This document shows, piece after piece, positions 45,592-53,237 of a stretch of 64,000 nucleotides of DNA. Both the position numbers and the translations under genes were made by a program. The DNA is from Sinorhizobium sp. BG8 (GTDB lineage Bacteria > Pseudomonadota > Alphaproteobacteria > Rhizobiales > Rhizobiaceae), in contig NZ_CP044011.1 in the NCBI RefSeq assembly GCF_016864555.1, positions 294,501 through 358,500 on the forward strand. The letters run 5' to 3'. Position 1 is the stretch's first letter. Every line of letters begins with the position of its first letter. The notes under the pieces were generated by a model. It did not search any database, was not told the DNA's origin, and saw only the letters and a program-made list of their open reading frames with translations.

Positions 45592-46170
45592 CTACCTGTT
45601 CTTGCCAGGGACCCAGAGGACGTCGGACCGGCCCTGGTCGTTCGTCCAGCGGGCGGCGACGAAGAGGAAATCCGAGAGCCGATTGATATAGGCGACCGCC
45701 TCCTTCGATACGACCTCTCCTTCGCTGCTCTGGAGCTCGACCATGCGCCTTTCGGCACGCCTCGCGACCGTCCGGGCGATATGCAGCGTCGCCGCGGCAG
45801 CGCTGCCTCCCGGCAGCACGAAGGACCTCAGGGGCTGCAGGTCGGCATTCAAGAGGTCGATTTCAGCCTCCAGCCGGTCAACCTGCGCCTGGACGATGCG
45901 AAGCGGCTCGTATTCCAGCGGCTCTCCGGTATCCGGTGCCGCAAGATCGGCACCGAGATCGAAGAGATCGTTCTGTATGCGCATGAGCATGGCGTCGATC
46001 GCCGGCCAGGCGGACAGGTGCTGGCGCGCGAGGCCGATGACGCTGTTGGTTTCGTCGATTTCGCCATAAGCCTCGACGCGAAGGTCGTGCTTCAGCCGGC
46101 GCGGACCGGAGACGAGACCCGTCGTGCCATCGTCCCCCGTGCGGGTGTAGATCTTGTTCAGCTTGACCAT
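45592..46170 (-). CDS. PduO-type cob(I)alamin adenosyltransferase (corrinoid adenosyltransferase)
   Basis: A 192-residue trimeric enzyme that transfers adenosyl from ATP to cob(I)alamin, making coenzyme B12. The ATP-binding motif TRTGDDGTTGLVSG (KIYTRTGDDGTTG) is near residue 8-20, RLKHDLRVEAYGEIDETNS follows and RTVARRAERRMVEL near 133 is the family signature. It is distinct from CobA-type enzymes. It follows the HIG1-like gene by 14 bp and precedes rhomboid by 33 bp, and fits with the CobST genes elsewhere in this window. Confidence 0.94.
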   Translation of the reverse strand: MVKLNKIYTRTGDDGTTGLVSGPRRLKHDLRVEAYGEIDETNSVIGLARQHLSAWPAIDAMLMRIQNDLFDLGADLAAPDTGEPLEYEPLRIVQAQVDRLEAEIDLLNADLQPLRSFVLPGGSAAAATLHIARTVARRAERRMVELQSSEGEVVSKEAVAYINRLSDFLFVAARWTNDQGRSDVLWVPGKNR

Positions 46171-46184
46171 GCGCTTCCTTCAGC

Positions 46185-46388
46185 TCAGGACGGACGCCCG
46201 CCGCCGGTGACCCAGAGGGTGAGCATGATGAGGACGATGGCGACGGCCTGCAAGAGCACCCGCATCTGCATGAGCTTGTTCGAGGTGTTGCCGCTGCCGC
46301 CGCGCGCCATGTTGACCAGACCGCGAATGAGCACGATCGCGACGAGCCCCATGACGAGGAGTGTGAGAAAGGTCAGAAACGAGGACAT
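46185..46388 (-). CDS. HIG1-domain twin transmembrane protein
   Basis: A 67-residue membrane protein with two hydrophobic helices (about 6-26 and 44-62) joined by a loop with RGLVNMARGGSGNTSNKLMQ, the HIG1 signature. Mitochondrial HIG1 proteins (Rcf1/HIGD1A) assist cytochrome oxidase assembly and supercomplexes; the bacterial role is not established. Its stop is 14 bp before the adenosyltransferase start. It is too short for many gene callers but the pattern is unmistakable. Confidence 0.8.
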   Translation of the reverse strand: MSSFLTFLTLLVMGLVAIVLIRGLVNMARGGSGNTSNKLMQMRVLLQAVAIVLIMLTLWVTGGGRPS

Positions 46389-46498
46389 TTTCGGCGAGCC
46401 TATTCTTGCTGTTCATCAAAATTATACACCCGAAATAGCGCCTTCGCCGACCCGCGCACAGTTTTTCCTGCGGCACGGGCTGCGACCGACGGCCGCGC

Positions 46499-47347
46499 TC
46501 AGCCGAAACGGCCGATTATCCGGTAGAAAAGATCAGATGGCAGGAACCTCTTCAGGAGAACCCCCTGCTTCGCCGGGGTCGTGACGACATAATGCGCTTT
46601 CGGCGCGGGTGCCGTCAGCGCCTTCTTCAGGACGTCGTACACGGCTTCCGGGCCGAGCTTGCCCTTCGACGGTCCGCTTTCGCCCGTAAGGCGCTTCAAC
46701 TGGCGTCGATACTCCTCGGCATGGACCGAGTGCTCGAGGTCGATGTTTTTCCTGATGTGCGTGAGCGCATTGGCGGTAAAACGGGATTCGATCGGCCCCG
46801 GCTCGATCAGGCTGACATGGATGCCGCTCCCCGCCAGCTCCATCCGCAAGGTCAGCGACAGGCCCTCCAGCGCGAATTTCGACGCGTTGTAGGCACCCCG
46901 CCAGCGATAGGGCACGATGCCGAGGATCGAGGAGCATTGCACGATACGCCCGTGTCCCTGGGCGCGCATCGCGGGGATCACCCGGCGCGTCAGATCGTGC
47001 CAGCCGATGACATTGGTCTCGAGCTGCTGGCGCAGCGCGTCGGCCGGCAGGTCCTCGACCGCACCCGCCTGGCCATAGGCGCCGTTGTTGAACAACGCAT
47101 CGAGCCGTCCGTTCGTAAGGGACAGGACATGGTCGACCAGCGCAGCGATCGTCTCGGGCTGCGTGTAGTCCATCAGGAACGTTTCGATGCCCTCGGCCTC
47201 GAGCCCCGTCGCATCCTCGACGCGGCGGACGGTCGCAAAGACGCGCCATCCATCCTTCGTCAGCGCACGGGCGCAATGGGCACCAATTCCAGAAGAGCAA
47301 CCGGTGACGATGATGCTCGGAAGGCCTTGCGAAAGGGCTGATGTCAT
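46499..47347 (-). CDS. Short-chain dehydrogenase/reductase
   Basis: A 282-residue SDR. The cofactor motif TGCSSGIG is near residue 15, NNGAYG near 87, the catalytic tetrad runs through SSILG near 139 and YNASK (Tyr-x-x-x-Lys) near 154. It ends with a helical tail (KQGVLLKRFLPSDLFYRIIG) that may associate with the membrane. The layout is similar to retinol-dehydrogenase-like SDRs, but the substrate is unknown. It is divergent from the BrkB gene across 101 bp. Confidence 0.88.
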   Translation of the reverse strand: MTSALSQGLPSIIVTGCSSGIGAHCARALTKDGWRVFATVRRVEDATGLEAEGIETFLMDYTQPETIAALVDHVLSLTNGRLDALFNNGAYGQAGAVEDLPADALRQQLETNVIGWHDLTRRVIPAMRAQGHGRIVQCSSILGIVPYRWRGAYNASKFALEGLSLTLRMELAGSGIHVSLIEPGPIESRFTANALTHIRKNIDLEHSVHAEEYRRQLKRLTGESGPSKGKLGPEAVYDVLKKALTAPAPKAHYVVTTPAKQGVLLKRFLPSDLFYRIIGRFG

Positions 47348-47448
47348 TTCGGTTCCTGTACAAATCTGCTTTCGTTTCCCATATTCACCCGAAGGTTACA
47401 ATCAGGCGCCGACTGCATCGCAAGGCAACGGCATGAAATGGATGGCGC

Positions 47449-48390
47449 ATGCCCACCTCCCTCCGCATTCTCTACAGGGTCGTCTTCGATGCGATCTGGC
47501 ATTTTTCGGAGGATGACGGTTGGGCCATGGCAAGCCACGTGGCGCTCTCCACGCTACTCGCGCTGTTCCCCTTCCTGATCTTCGGAACGGCCCTGGCCTC
47601 CTTTCTCGGGGCCGACCAGTTCGCCGACACCGCCGTCCACCTGATCTTCGACACATGGCCCCCCTCGATCGCGGAGCCGATCTCGCGGGAGGTCGTCGCC
47701 GTGCTGACGATCCCGCGCGGCGGCCTTCTCACTCTCTCGGTGCTTGCGGCGGCCTACTTCGCCTCCAACGGCGTCGAGGCGTTGCGCGTCTCTCTCAACC
47801 GCGCCTATCGCGTGGCCGAAACGCGCTACTGGTACATGACGCGCCTCGCGAGCCTCGGCTTCGTCGTCGTCGGCGTGCTGGCGCTCGTCGTCATCAGCAT
47901 CGCGCTCGTTGCGGTCCCCATTGCCGTGAAGGAAAGTGGCACCTGGCTCCCCTGGCTGACCTATATCTACTCGGTCGTGCAGAACTGGGGCATCATGGGC
48001 ACGATTATCGTCCTGTTCGTCGGGTTGCTCATCGCGCATCTGTGGATGCCGGCGGGACATCGTCGAATTATGGATGTCCTTCCCGGCATCATTCTCACGC
48101 TGCTTGCCTGGAGCATCGGCGCCTACGCCTTCGCCCGATATCTCGCTGCCTTCGCCACGTATGTGACGACCTATGCGGGCCTTGCCTCTATCATGGTCGC
48201 GCTGGTCTTCCTCTACATCGTCGGCGTGATCTTCATTCTGGGAGCGGAAATCAACGCCGCCATCCTCAAGTACCGGGTCAAGCACATTATCCGTGACCGG
48301 TTCCGCGAACCAAGGGAGCAGAAGGTACTGGGCGACAAGGGAGACGAACTATCCGACACCCGCAAGGAGCGCGCGAACATCCGCCGGTGA
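47449..48390 (+). CDS. YihY/BrkB family inner-membrane protein
   Basis: A 313-residue protein with about six hydrophobic helices, of the YihY/virulence-factor BrkB family. Features include DDGWAMASHVALSTLLALFPF near 23-43, SNGVEALRVSLNRAYRV near 105 and AFATYVTTYAGLASIMVALVFLY near 230. The name comes from a Bordetella serum-resistance factor; most members have no known role. The stop lies 42 bases inside the 3' end of the convergent GluQ-RS gene. Confidence 0.85.
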   Translation: MPTSLRILYRVVFDAIWHFSEDDGWAMASHVALSTLLALFPFLIFGTALASFLGADQFADTAVHLIFDTWPPSIAEPISREVVAVLTIPRGGLLTLSVLAAAYFASNGVEALRVSLNRAYRVAETRYWYMTRLASLGFVVVGVLALVVISIALVAVPIAVKESGTWLPWLTYIYSVVQNWGIMGTIIVLFVGLLIAHLWMPAGHRRIMDVLPGIILTLLAWSIGAYAFARYLAAFATYVTTYAGLASIMVALVFLYIVGVIFILGAEINAAILKYRVKHIIRDRFREPREQKVLGDKGDELSDTRKERANIRR

Positions 48391-49242
48391 GAAGCCTCTT
48401 TCGCGGGAGGAGGCCAGTCCCGTGTCGCCGTTGCTCTTGGAAAGCTTGCGCCCGTCAGGACCGAGCACCAGCCCGTGGTGGCGATAGCGAGGCGCGGGAA
48501 GCCCGAGCAGAACCTGCAGCAGCCGATGGACCGACGTCGCGTGGAAGAGATCCTGACCCCGCACCACGTCCGTCACGCCCTGGGCCCAGTCGTCGAGCGT
48601 GACAGCCAGATGATAGCTGCCCGGCGCGTCGGAACGGGAGAGGACGACGTCCCCCCACTGCCCAGGATCAGCTGCGATCTTGCCTGTCTGGCCCTCCGGC
48701 CCTTTGCCTTCCTCCTCCCAGGAGAGCAGCGGCCCCGCCTCCTGCGTCGCTCGGCTCATGTTCAGTCGCCATGCATGCTTGCGTCCCTCGGCGATCCACC
48801 GGCGAGCAACGGCGGGGTCGAGCTCCCTTTCCTGCTCCGGATAGAGAAGCGCGCCGTCCGGATCACACGGCCAGTTTCCGCCGTCGAGCGAATGGGTCTT
48901 CGCAATCGACTTCACCTCGCCGCGGCTGAGGAAGGCGGGATAGACGAGCCCCCTGGCGATCAGGCGTTCGAGGGCCTCGGCATAGCCGGCAAGGTGCTCC
49001 GACTGGCGGCGGACCGGCGTCTCCCAGGAAAGCCCCAGCCAGGCCAGGTCCCGATAGATGGCTTCCTCGAATTCCGGCCGGGAACGGGTGGTATCGACAT
49101 CCTCGATACGCAGGAGGAATCGTCCGCCGCACGCTTGCGCCAGGTCGTGGTTCAGGATGGCGGAAAATGCGTGACCGAGATGCAGCGCTCCGTTTGGACT
49201 GGGGGCGAAGCGGAACACGCGTTTTGACAAAGACAGATCCAT
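48349..49242 (-). CDS. gluQ: Glutamyl-Q tRNA(Asp) synthetase
   Basis: A 297-residue GluRS catalytic-domain paralogue lacking the anticodon domain. The class I HIGH motif appears as NGALHLGHAFS near residue 16, the KMSKS-like loop as GRKLSKSNG near 266 and a zinc-site region lies between. It charges glutamate onto the queuosine base Q34 of tRNA(Asp), which links it to the queuosine-precursor transporter at 25017. The ATG at 49242 is chosen; the frame extends to 49413 without homology. It overlaps the convergent BrkB gene by 42 bases. Confidence 0.93.
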   Translation of the reverse strand: MDLSLSKRVFRFAPSPNGALHLGHAFSAILNHDLAQACGGRFLLRIEDVDTTRSRPEFEEAIYRDLAWLGLSWETPVRRQSEHLAGYAEALERLIARGLVYPAFLSRGEVKSIAKTHSLDGGNWPCDPDGALLYPEQERELDPAVARRWIAEGRKHAWRLNMSRATQEAGPLLSWEEEGKGPEGQTGKIAADPGQWGDVVLSRSDAPGSYHLAVTLDDWAQGVTDVVRGQDLFHATSVHRLLQVLLGLPAPRYRHHGLVLGPDGRKLSKSNGDTGLASSRERGFSPADVRALLAGVG

Positions 49243-49318
49243 GGTTTTCTCTTGGCATGAATTCGGCATTGGCGTCACTATCGTCGTGATGGCGCGATAG
49301 TCCGCTTTGGTGAATGTC

Positions 49319-49975
49319 ATGCAGATGCACATGATAAGGACGAAGGAAGATGTCGCAGCCGGTCTCGTGGACCTGGCGCTGCTCGACCGCCGCCTTTTTT
49401 CCGTGATCGACAAGGCGGGGCCCGTGCCGCTGCGCAGGCTCGATCCCGGCTATCGCGGGATCGCCGGGATCATCGTCTCGCAAATGGTTTCCCGGGCGAG
49501 CGCCAACGCCATCTGGGGGAGGCTCGAGGCCGCAGCGGTGGAGATCACGCCCCACCACGTCCTCAACCTCAGCGATGCCGACCTGCGGGGCGCCGGACTG
49601 TCGCGCTCGAAGGCCGAGACGCTGCGCCGGGTAGCCGAGGCGATCGACGGCAACGCGCTGGATCTCGACGCCGTCTGCCACATGGAGGCGGAAGCCGCGA
49701 TCCGCCTGCTGACCCAGATCAAGGGCGTCGGCCGATGGACCGCGGAGGTCTATCTTCTCTTCTGCGCCGGTCATCCGGACGTCTTCCCGGCAGGGGATGT
49801 TGCGCTGCAAAATGCGGTCGCACATGCCTTCGGGCTGGTCGTGCGTCCCTCCGCCGCGGAACTCGATCAGATCGCGGCAACGTGGTCGCCGTGGCGGGGT
49901 GTTTCGGCACGGCTTTTTTGGGCCTATTATTCCCGTGCGATGCGAAGCGAGGCAGCGCCAGTGATGCCGGAATAG
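49319..49975 (+). CDS. DNA-3-methyladenine glycosylase II (AlkA-like)
   Basis: A 218-residue HhH-GPD glycosylase that excises alkylated purines. The helix-hairpin-helix TQIKGVGRWTAEVYLLF is near residue 138-154 and the catalytic Asp is in FPAGDVALQ near 167. IAGIIVSQMVSRASANAIWGRL near 50-70 is the usual start of the domain. Several starts are possible (TTG 49307, ATG 49319, 49325 and 49331); I took the ATG at 49319. It is divergent from GluQ-RS by 76 bp. Confidence 0.9.
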   Translation: MQMHMIRTKEDVAAGLVDLALLDRRLFSVIDKAGPVPLRRLDPGYRGIAGIIVSQMVSRASANAIWGRLEAAAVEITPHHVLNLSDADLRGAGLSRSKAETLRRVAEAIDGNALDLDAVCHMEAEAAIRLLTQIKGVGRWTAEVYLLFCAGHPDVFPAGDVALQNAVAHAFGLVVRPSAAELDQIAATWSPWRGVSARLFWAYYSRAMRSEAAPVMPE

Positions 49976-50090
49976 CACGCGGCGCACGGAGTGGCGAAAG
50001 TTCTGTTTTGCTTTTTCTTTCAGGCTTCACAATGCTGTAACATCAGGCCTAATATAGAGATGCAGATGCCGAATCGATCAGGAGAATCAC

Positions 50091-50648
50091 TTGACGATTT
50101 CTGTTTCACCACAGGCCCTGCCAGCTCTGGTTCTGAATGCTGACTACAGGCCACTGAGTTACTACCCCTTGTCGTTGTGGTCCTGGCAGGACGCGATCAA
50201 GGCCGTATTCCTAGACCGCGTAAACATCATAGCCGAGTACGAGCATTCGGTGTCATCCCCGAGCTTCACGATGCGCCTGCCGAGCGTCGTGTGCCTCAAG
50301 AACTACGTGCAGCCTTCGCGCCACCCCGCCTTCACACGGTTCAACGTGTTCCTGCGCGACAAGTTCGAATGCCAGTATTGCAGTTCGCCGGACGACCTCA
50401 CCTTCGACCATGTCATTCCGCGTGCCCACGGGGGCGAAACGACATGGTGTAACGTGGTGGCCGCCTGCTCGCCCTGCAATCTCAGGAAGGGCAGCAAGCT
50501 GCCGAAGCAGGCGGGCATGTTCCCGCATCAGAAGCCCTACCAGCCGACGGTTCAGGATCTGCACAACAACGGGCGTCTGTTTCCACCCAACTATCTGCAT
50601 GAGAGCTGGATGGACTATCTCTACTGGGATGTCGAACTGCAGCCCTGA
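50091..50648 (+). CDS. HNH endonuclease family protein
   Basis: A 185-residue protein with an HNH motif. Two CxxC pairs (CQYCSS and CSPCN) hold zinc around the DHVIPRAHGG catalytic core, and the first 70 residues have LVLNADYRPLSYYPLSLWSWQDA. It is conserved in alphaproteobacteria as a chromosomal gene, not tied to phage. The start is TTG at 50091; CAGGAGAAT just upstream fits it well, and no ATG lies in range. The substrate and role are unknown. It is convergent with dsbB. Confidence 0.9.
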   Translation: MTISVSPQALPALVLNADYRPLSYYPLSLWSWQDAIKAVFLDRVNIIAEYEHSVSSPSFTMRLPSVVCLKNYVQPSRHPAFTRFNVFLRDKFECQYCSSPDDLTFDHVIPRAHGGETTWCNVVAACSPCNLRKGSKLPKQAGMFPHQKPYQPTVQDLHNNGRLFPPNYLHESWMDYLYWDVELQP

Positions 50649-50757
50649 GGGCTCTGCGGCATTGGCGCAAGCCCCTCTCGCAGGTGCGATCCGATCTGAC
50701 GGAGGCACCCGGGAGGAGCCATGTCCCTTCAGATCCGCACCAAAAGAGCGCGTGGAC

Positions 50758-51285
50758 CTACGCGCGTTTCCCGCGTGCACCGCCGAAAGCTATTGCCGCA
50801 AGGATCAGGCTCGCGATCACGTTCCATCCCGCAAACGACAGTCCGAGGAAACGGAAAGACGCATCGGAACATGACGGTGGCTTCGTCGTGCTGAGCTCGG
50901 AAAGGAGCGAGCCTGCATCGCGCGCGATGCCTGGCGCAGACGTCGAGCACGTCGCCGGCCCTTCCCAGAAGTGCCACTCGACGCCCGAGTGGTAGACGCC
51001 AAGCCCGGCACCGACCAGCATCATCACGCCCACGATCACGAGCAGGCTGCGGGTGAGCCAGGCAGGACCGCCGAAGAATGCGGACGCTGCCGCGAGCACG
51101 GCAACGGGAATGCCGTAATAGTAGGGATCGCGCTGCAGGAGGCAGAGCGCACAGGGAATGTAACCGCCGATGTGCTGGAAGCCGAGGGCGCCGCCCACCG
51201 TTCCCGCCATGCCGAGGGCAAGCAACAGGGAGGGCAGCAGGCGATTTTTCGGTGTGACGGACGAGTTCATGACGGTGCGTTCCAT
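50758..51285 (-). CDS. dsbB: Disulfide bond formation protein B
   Basis: A 175-residue inner-membrane protein with four hydrophobic helices. The first redox pair C45-C48 (IPCALCLLQRDPYYYG) is in the periplasmic loop after helix one; the second pair lies in ATCSTSAPG and PPSCSDA. DsbB reoxidises DsbA and passes electrons to quinone. The start could be ATG 51285 or 51270 (MNSSVTP); the latter has GGAAC upstream. It follows the YqaA-like gene by 5 bp, so both are in one unit. Confidence 0.9.
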   Translation of the reverse strand: MERTVMNSSVTPKNRLLPSLLLALGMAGTVGGALGFQHIGGYIPCALCLLQRDPYYYGIPVAVLAAASAFFGGPAWLTRSLLVIVGVMMLVGAGLGVYHSGVEWHFWEGPATCSTSAPGIARDAGSLLSELSTTKPPSCSDASFRFLGLSFAGWNVIASLILAAIAFGGARGKRA

Positions 51286-51290
51286 GTGGG

Positions 51291-51878
51291 TCAGCGGATG
51301 AAGCGATAAGCGATATAGACCAGGATGAGCAGCGCCGCCCCGACTCCGGTAATCAGAGCGAGCCGCTTTTCTATGAAATGCCGTATGGACTCGCCATGTC
51401 GGCGCAGCAACCATGCCAGGAAGTAGAAGCGCGCGCTCCTCGCGATGGCGGACGCCACAATGAACACCCCGAGATTGATGTTGGCGGCACCGGAAAGGAT
51501 CGTGACGACCTTGATCGGCGGAAGATGGGCAAGTCCCGAGGTGACCAGCATAAGGACCAGTGTCTGGTACCCGACGGAGGCTCTCAGCTCCTCCAGCGCC
51601 TCGTACTTTCCGTAGAAGGTGAGAACGGGTTTGGCGATCGTCTCGAAGGCGTAGTGGCCGAGATACCATCCGGCGACACCCCCGAGGACGGAGGCGATCG
51701 AAGCGATCAGCGCGCAACGCCACGCCCTCTCCGGGCGCGCGAGCGCGAGCGGAAGAAACAGGACGTCGGCGGGAACGAGGAAGACCGAACTCTCAACGAA
51801 GGCGATGACGGCGAGCCAGACCTCGGCGGATTTCCTCGCTGCAAGGGACATCGTCCAGTCATAGAGGCGTCGCAGCAT
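51291..51878 (-). CDS. YqaA family (DedA-related) membrane protein
   Basis: A 195-residue inner-membrane protein of the YqaA/SNARE-associated (VTT) superfamily. Features include AVIAFVESSVFLVPADVLFLPLALARPERAW in two parts, GGVAGWYLGHYAFETIAKPVLTFYG and LPPIKVVTILSGAANI, typical of the family with an extra C-terminal helix. DedA-type proteins maintain membrane lipid or proton balance. It is directly followed by dsbB (5 bp), a conserved pair in rhizobia. Confidence 0.87.
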   Translation of the reverse strand: MLRRLYDWTMSLAARKSAEVWLAVIAFVESSVFLVPADVLFLPLALARPERAWRCALIASIASVLGGVAGWYLGHYAFETIAKPVLTFYGKYEALEELRASVGYQTLVLMLVTSGLAHLPPIKVVTILSGAANINLGVFIVASAIARSARFYFLAWLLRRHGESIRHFIEKRLALITGVGAALLILVYIAYRFIR

Positions 51879-52035
51879 ACGGGTGTTCCAGTTGACAGGT
51901 CGCGATATCTAGCAGGTGACGCCGATATGTAAATTGGCGCACGCGATTGTGATCATGGGTTTGGGAACGCATTTGCTGTTGACCGGTCCAAAACGCATCG
52001 TGTAAACGGCGATGACTGCTTGTCGCAGGTGCCGT

Positions 52036-52120
52036 GCCCCATTGGCGGAACTGGTAGACGCGCTCGACTCAAAATCGAGTTCCGAAAGGAGTGCTGGTTC
52101 GATTCCGGCATGGGGCACCA
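52036..52120 (+). tRNA. tRNA-Leu (anticodon CAA)
   Basis: An 85-nt tRNA with a long variable arm. The acceptor stem GCCCCAT pairs with ATGGGGC, followed by A-CCA at 52117-52120. The anticodon arm CTCGA-CTCAAAA-TCGAG places CAA at positions 34-36, reading UUG. The T arm has GGTTCGATTCC. It is read on the plus strand, and its 3' end opens into a 306-base gene-free stretch. Confidence 0.95.
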
Positions 52121-52426
52121 AAGCTTTCATTTCACCCATCAATACTCCGTTTTTGGGGCTCCGCGAGCGATCGGATGGCCTGGTCGCCGGCAGGCTCGCT
52201 CATCTCGCCCCGCCATCCTCGGTGAACCGTGCCACCCGCGCTCATTGCTTCCGGTCCGATTTCCATGGCCAAGGGGTGATCGAGGCAGCGCTCGCGCCCG
52301 ACATGCCTTTTCCTTCCTCCCGCTATTGTTTGGCCTCGATTGGGGCGCATGATCTCCGCCTTCACAAACAAATCAACGGCGCCATGCGTAGACAAGAGTG
52401 CCGATTTCAGGAGGAGGAGGACCCGC
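52121..52426. other. Gene-free stretch after tRNA-Leu
   Basis: No coding frame with a credible start and conserved pattern is visible in these 306 bases; long frames on both strands are low-complexity shadows. A strong AGGAGGAGGAGGAC ribosome site at its end serves the next gene. I saw no clear repeat of the tRNA 3' end here, so no attachment site can be claimed. Confidence 0.6.
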
Positions 52427-52687
52427 ATGTCTTCCAAGATCTATCGACAGTCCATTGGTCCACAGGACCTGCGGATGGTGCGCGAGATCCTGCAGCGTGC
52501 AGGCTACATCACGTCGAACATGGATGCCGGGCAAGGACCCCACCGCAAGGCAGCCTTGATGCTCATCCGGCGCTTCAAGTCGGCGTCCCTTGATATCGAA
52601 ACGACCCGGCTCTCACGGCAGGAGCCTCCGCCAGTCCCCGATTCCGGCGCGGAGAGAAGCGCTTCACGGATGAATGCGCGCCCTTGA
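52427..52687 (+). CDS. Small conserved hypothetical protein
   Basis: An 86-residue protein that I do not recognise. The ATG at 52427 follows a very strong AGGAGGAGGAGGA ribosome site, which supports expression. It begins MSSKIYRQSIGPQD, then has a helical region (LRMVREILQRAGYITSNM) and a basic stretch HRKAALMLIRRF, and ends in a disordered Pro/Arg-rich tail. The middle fits a small family seen in Rhizobiales with no known function. It lies alone between tRNA-Leu and a BON-domain gene, 219 bases apart. Confidence 0.6.
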   Translation: MSSKIYRQSIGPQDLRMVREILQRAGYITSNMDAGQGPHRKAALMLIRRFKSASLDIETTRLSRQEPPPVPDSGAERSASRMNARP

Positions 52688-52906
52688 AAGGTTCGAATGC
52701 GCGGAGTGTCGTGCTGGTCCCGGACAGCGGGTTGCATGCGAGGGCGTACATCAGCGCTGAGGAAGGCATCACCACGGCAGGGGCTCAGAAAGCCTGCGCC
52801 CCTGCGGCTGTCTCCCCAAGCTCGTCCTGAGCCTGTTCCTGCCGGCCTGTTGAACCTTTAGGCGCGCCGGGCGTTCCAGACCATCGATTCGAGGAAGGAG
52901 AAGGCG

Positions 52907-53170
52907 ATGGTTTTCAAGACGGGGACCTTTCACGGGGAGAAACCCGAGCATTTCGACGGGCCTCATCCGGCGTGGCTCGAATCCGCCGTGGCCGAAAACT
53001 TGGCCGCCGCAGGTGATGTCGATGCATCGGACATTACGGTGACCTGCAGGGGCACCCGGGTGATCCTCACCGGCAATGTGGCCTCCGAAGAGGAGGCACA
53101 GCGCGCCGTAGCGGTGGCAGGCGCCACAAAAGGCGTCGAATCGGTAGAAAACCGGCTTTCGAGCATCTAG
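52907..53170 (+). CDS. BON domain protein
   Basis: An 87-residue protein with one BON domain in its last 65 residues: VAENLAAAGDVDASDITVTCRGTRVILTG and then VASEEEAQRAVAVA and KGVESVENRL (in parts). No signal peptide or membrane segment is visible, so it is cytosolic, unlike OsmY. BON domains bind phospholipid or peptidoglycan-related ligands, but small cytosolic ones have no settled role. GGAGAAGG lies just before the ATG at 52907. Confidence 0.85.
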   Translation: MVFKTGTFHGEKPEHFDGPHPAWLESAVAENLAAAGDVDASDITVTCRGTRVILTGNVASEEEAQRAVAVAGATKGVESVENRLSSI

Positions 53171-53237
53171 GGCGACGATTGCCGGGGCGACCCGGAAAGT
53201 GTTAGGTGCAGTGCAGCGAAACGGAGCTGCACCGAAC

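Noticed and set aside
52132-52437. Minus-strand frame of 101 residues after tRNA-Leu
   Set aside because: It has a start without a ribosome site and no conserved pattern, and it overlaps the ribosome site of the real gene at 52427.
52036-53170. Integrated element at tRNA-Leu
   Set aside because: I found no repeat of the tRNA 3' end, integrase or phage gene downstream; two small genes alone are not enough.
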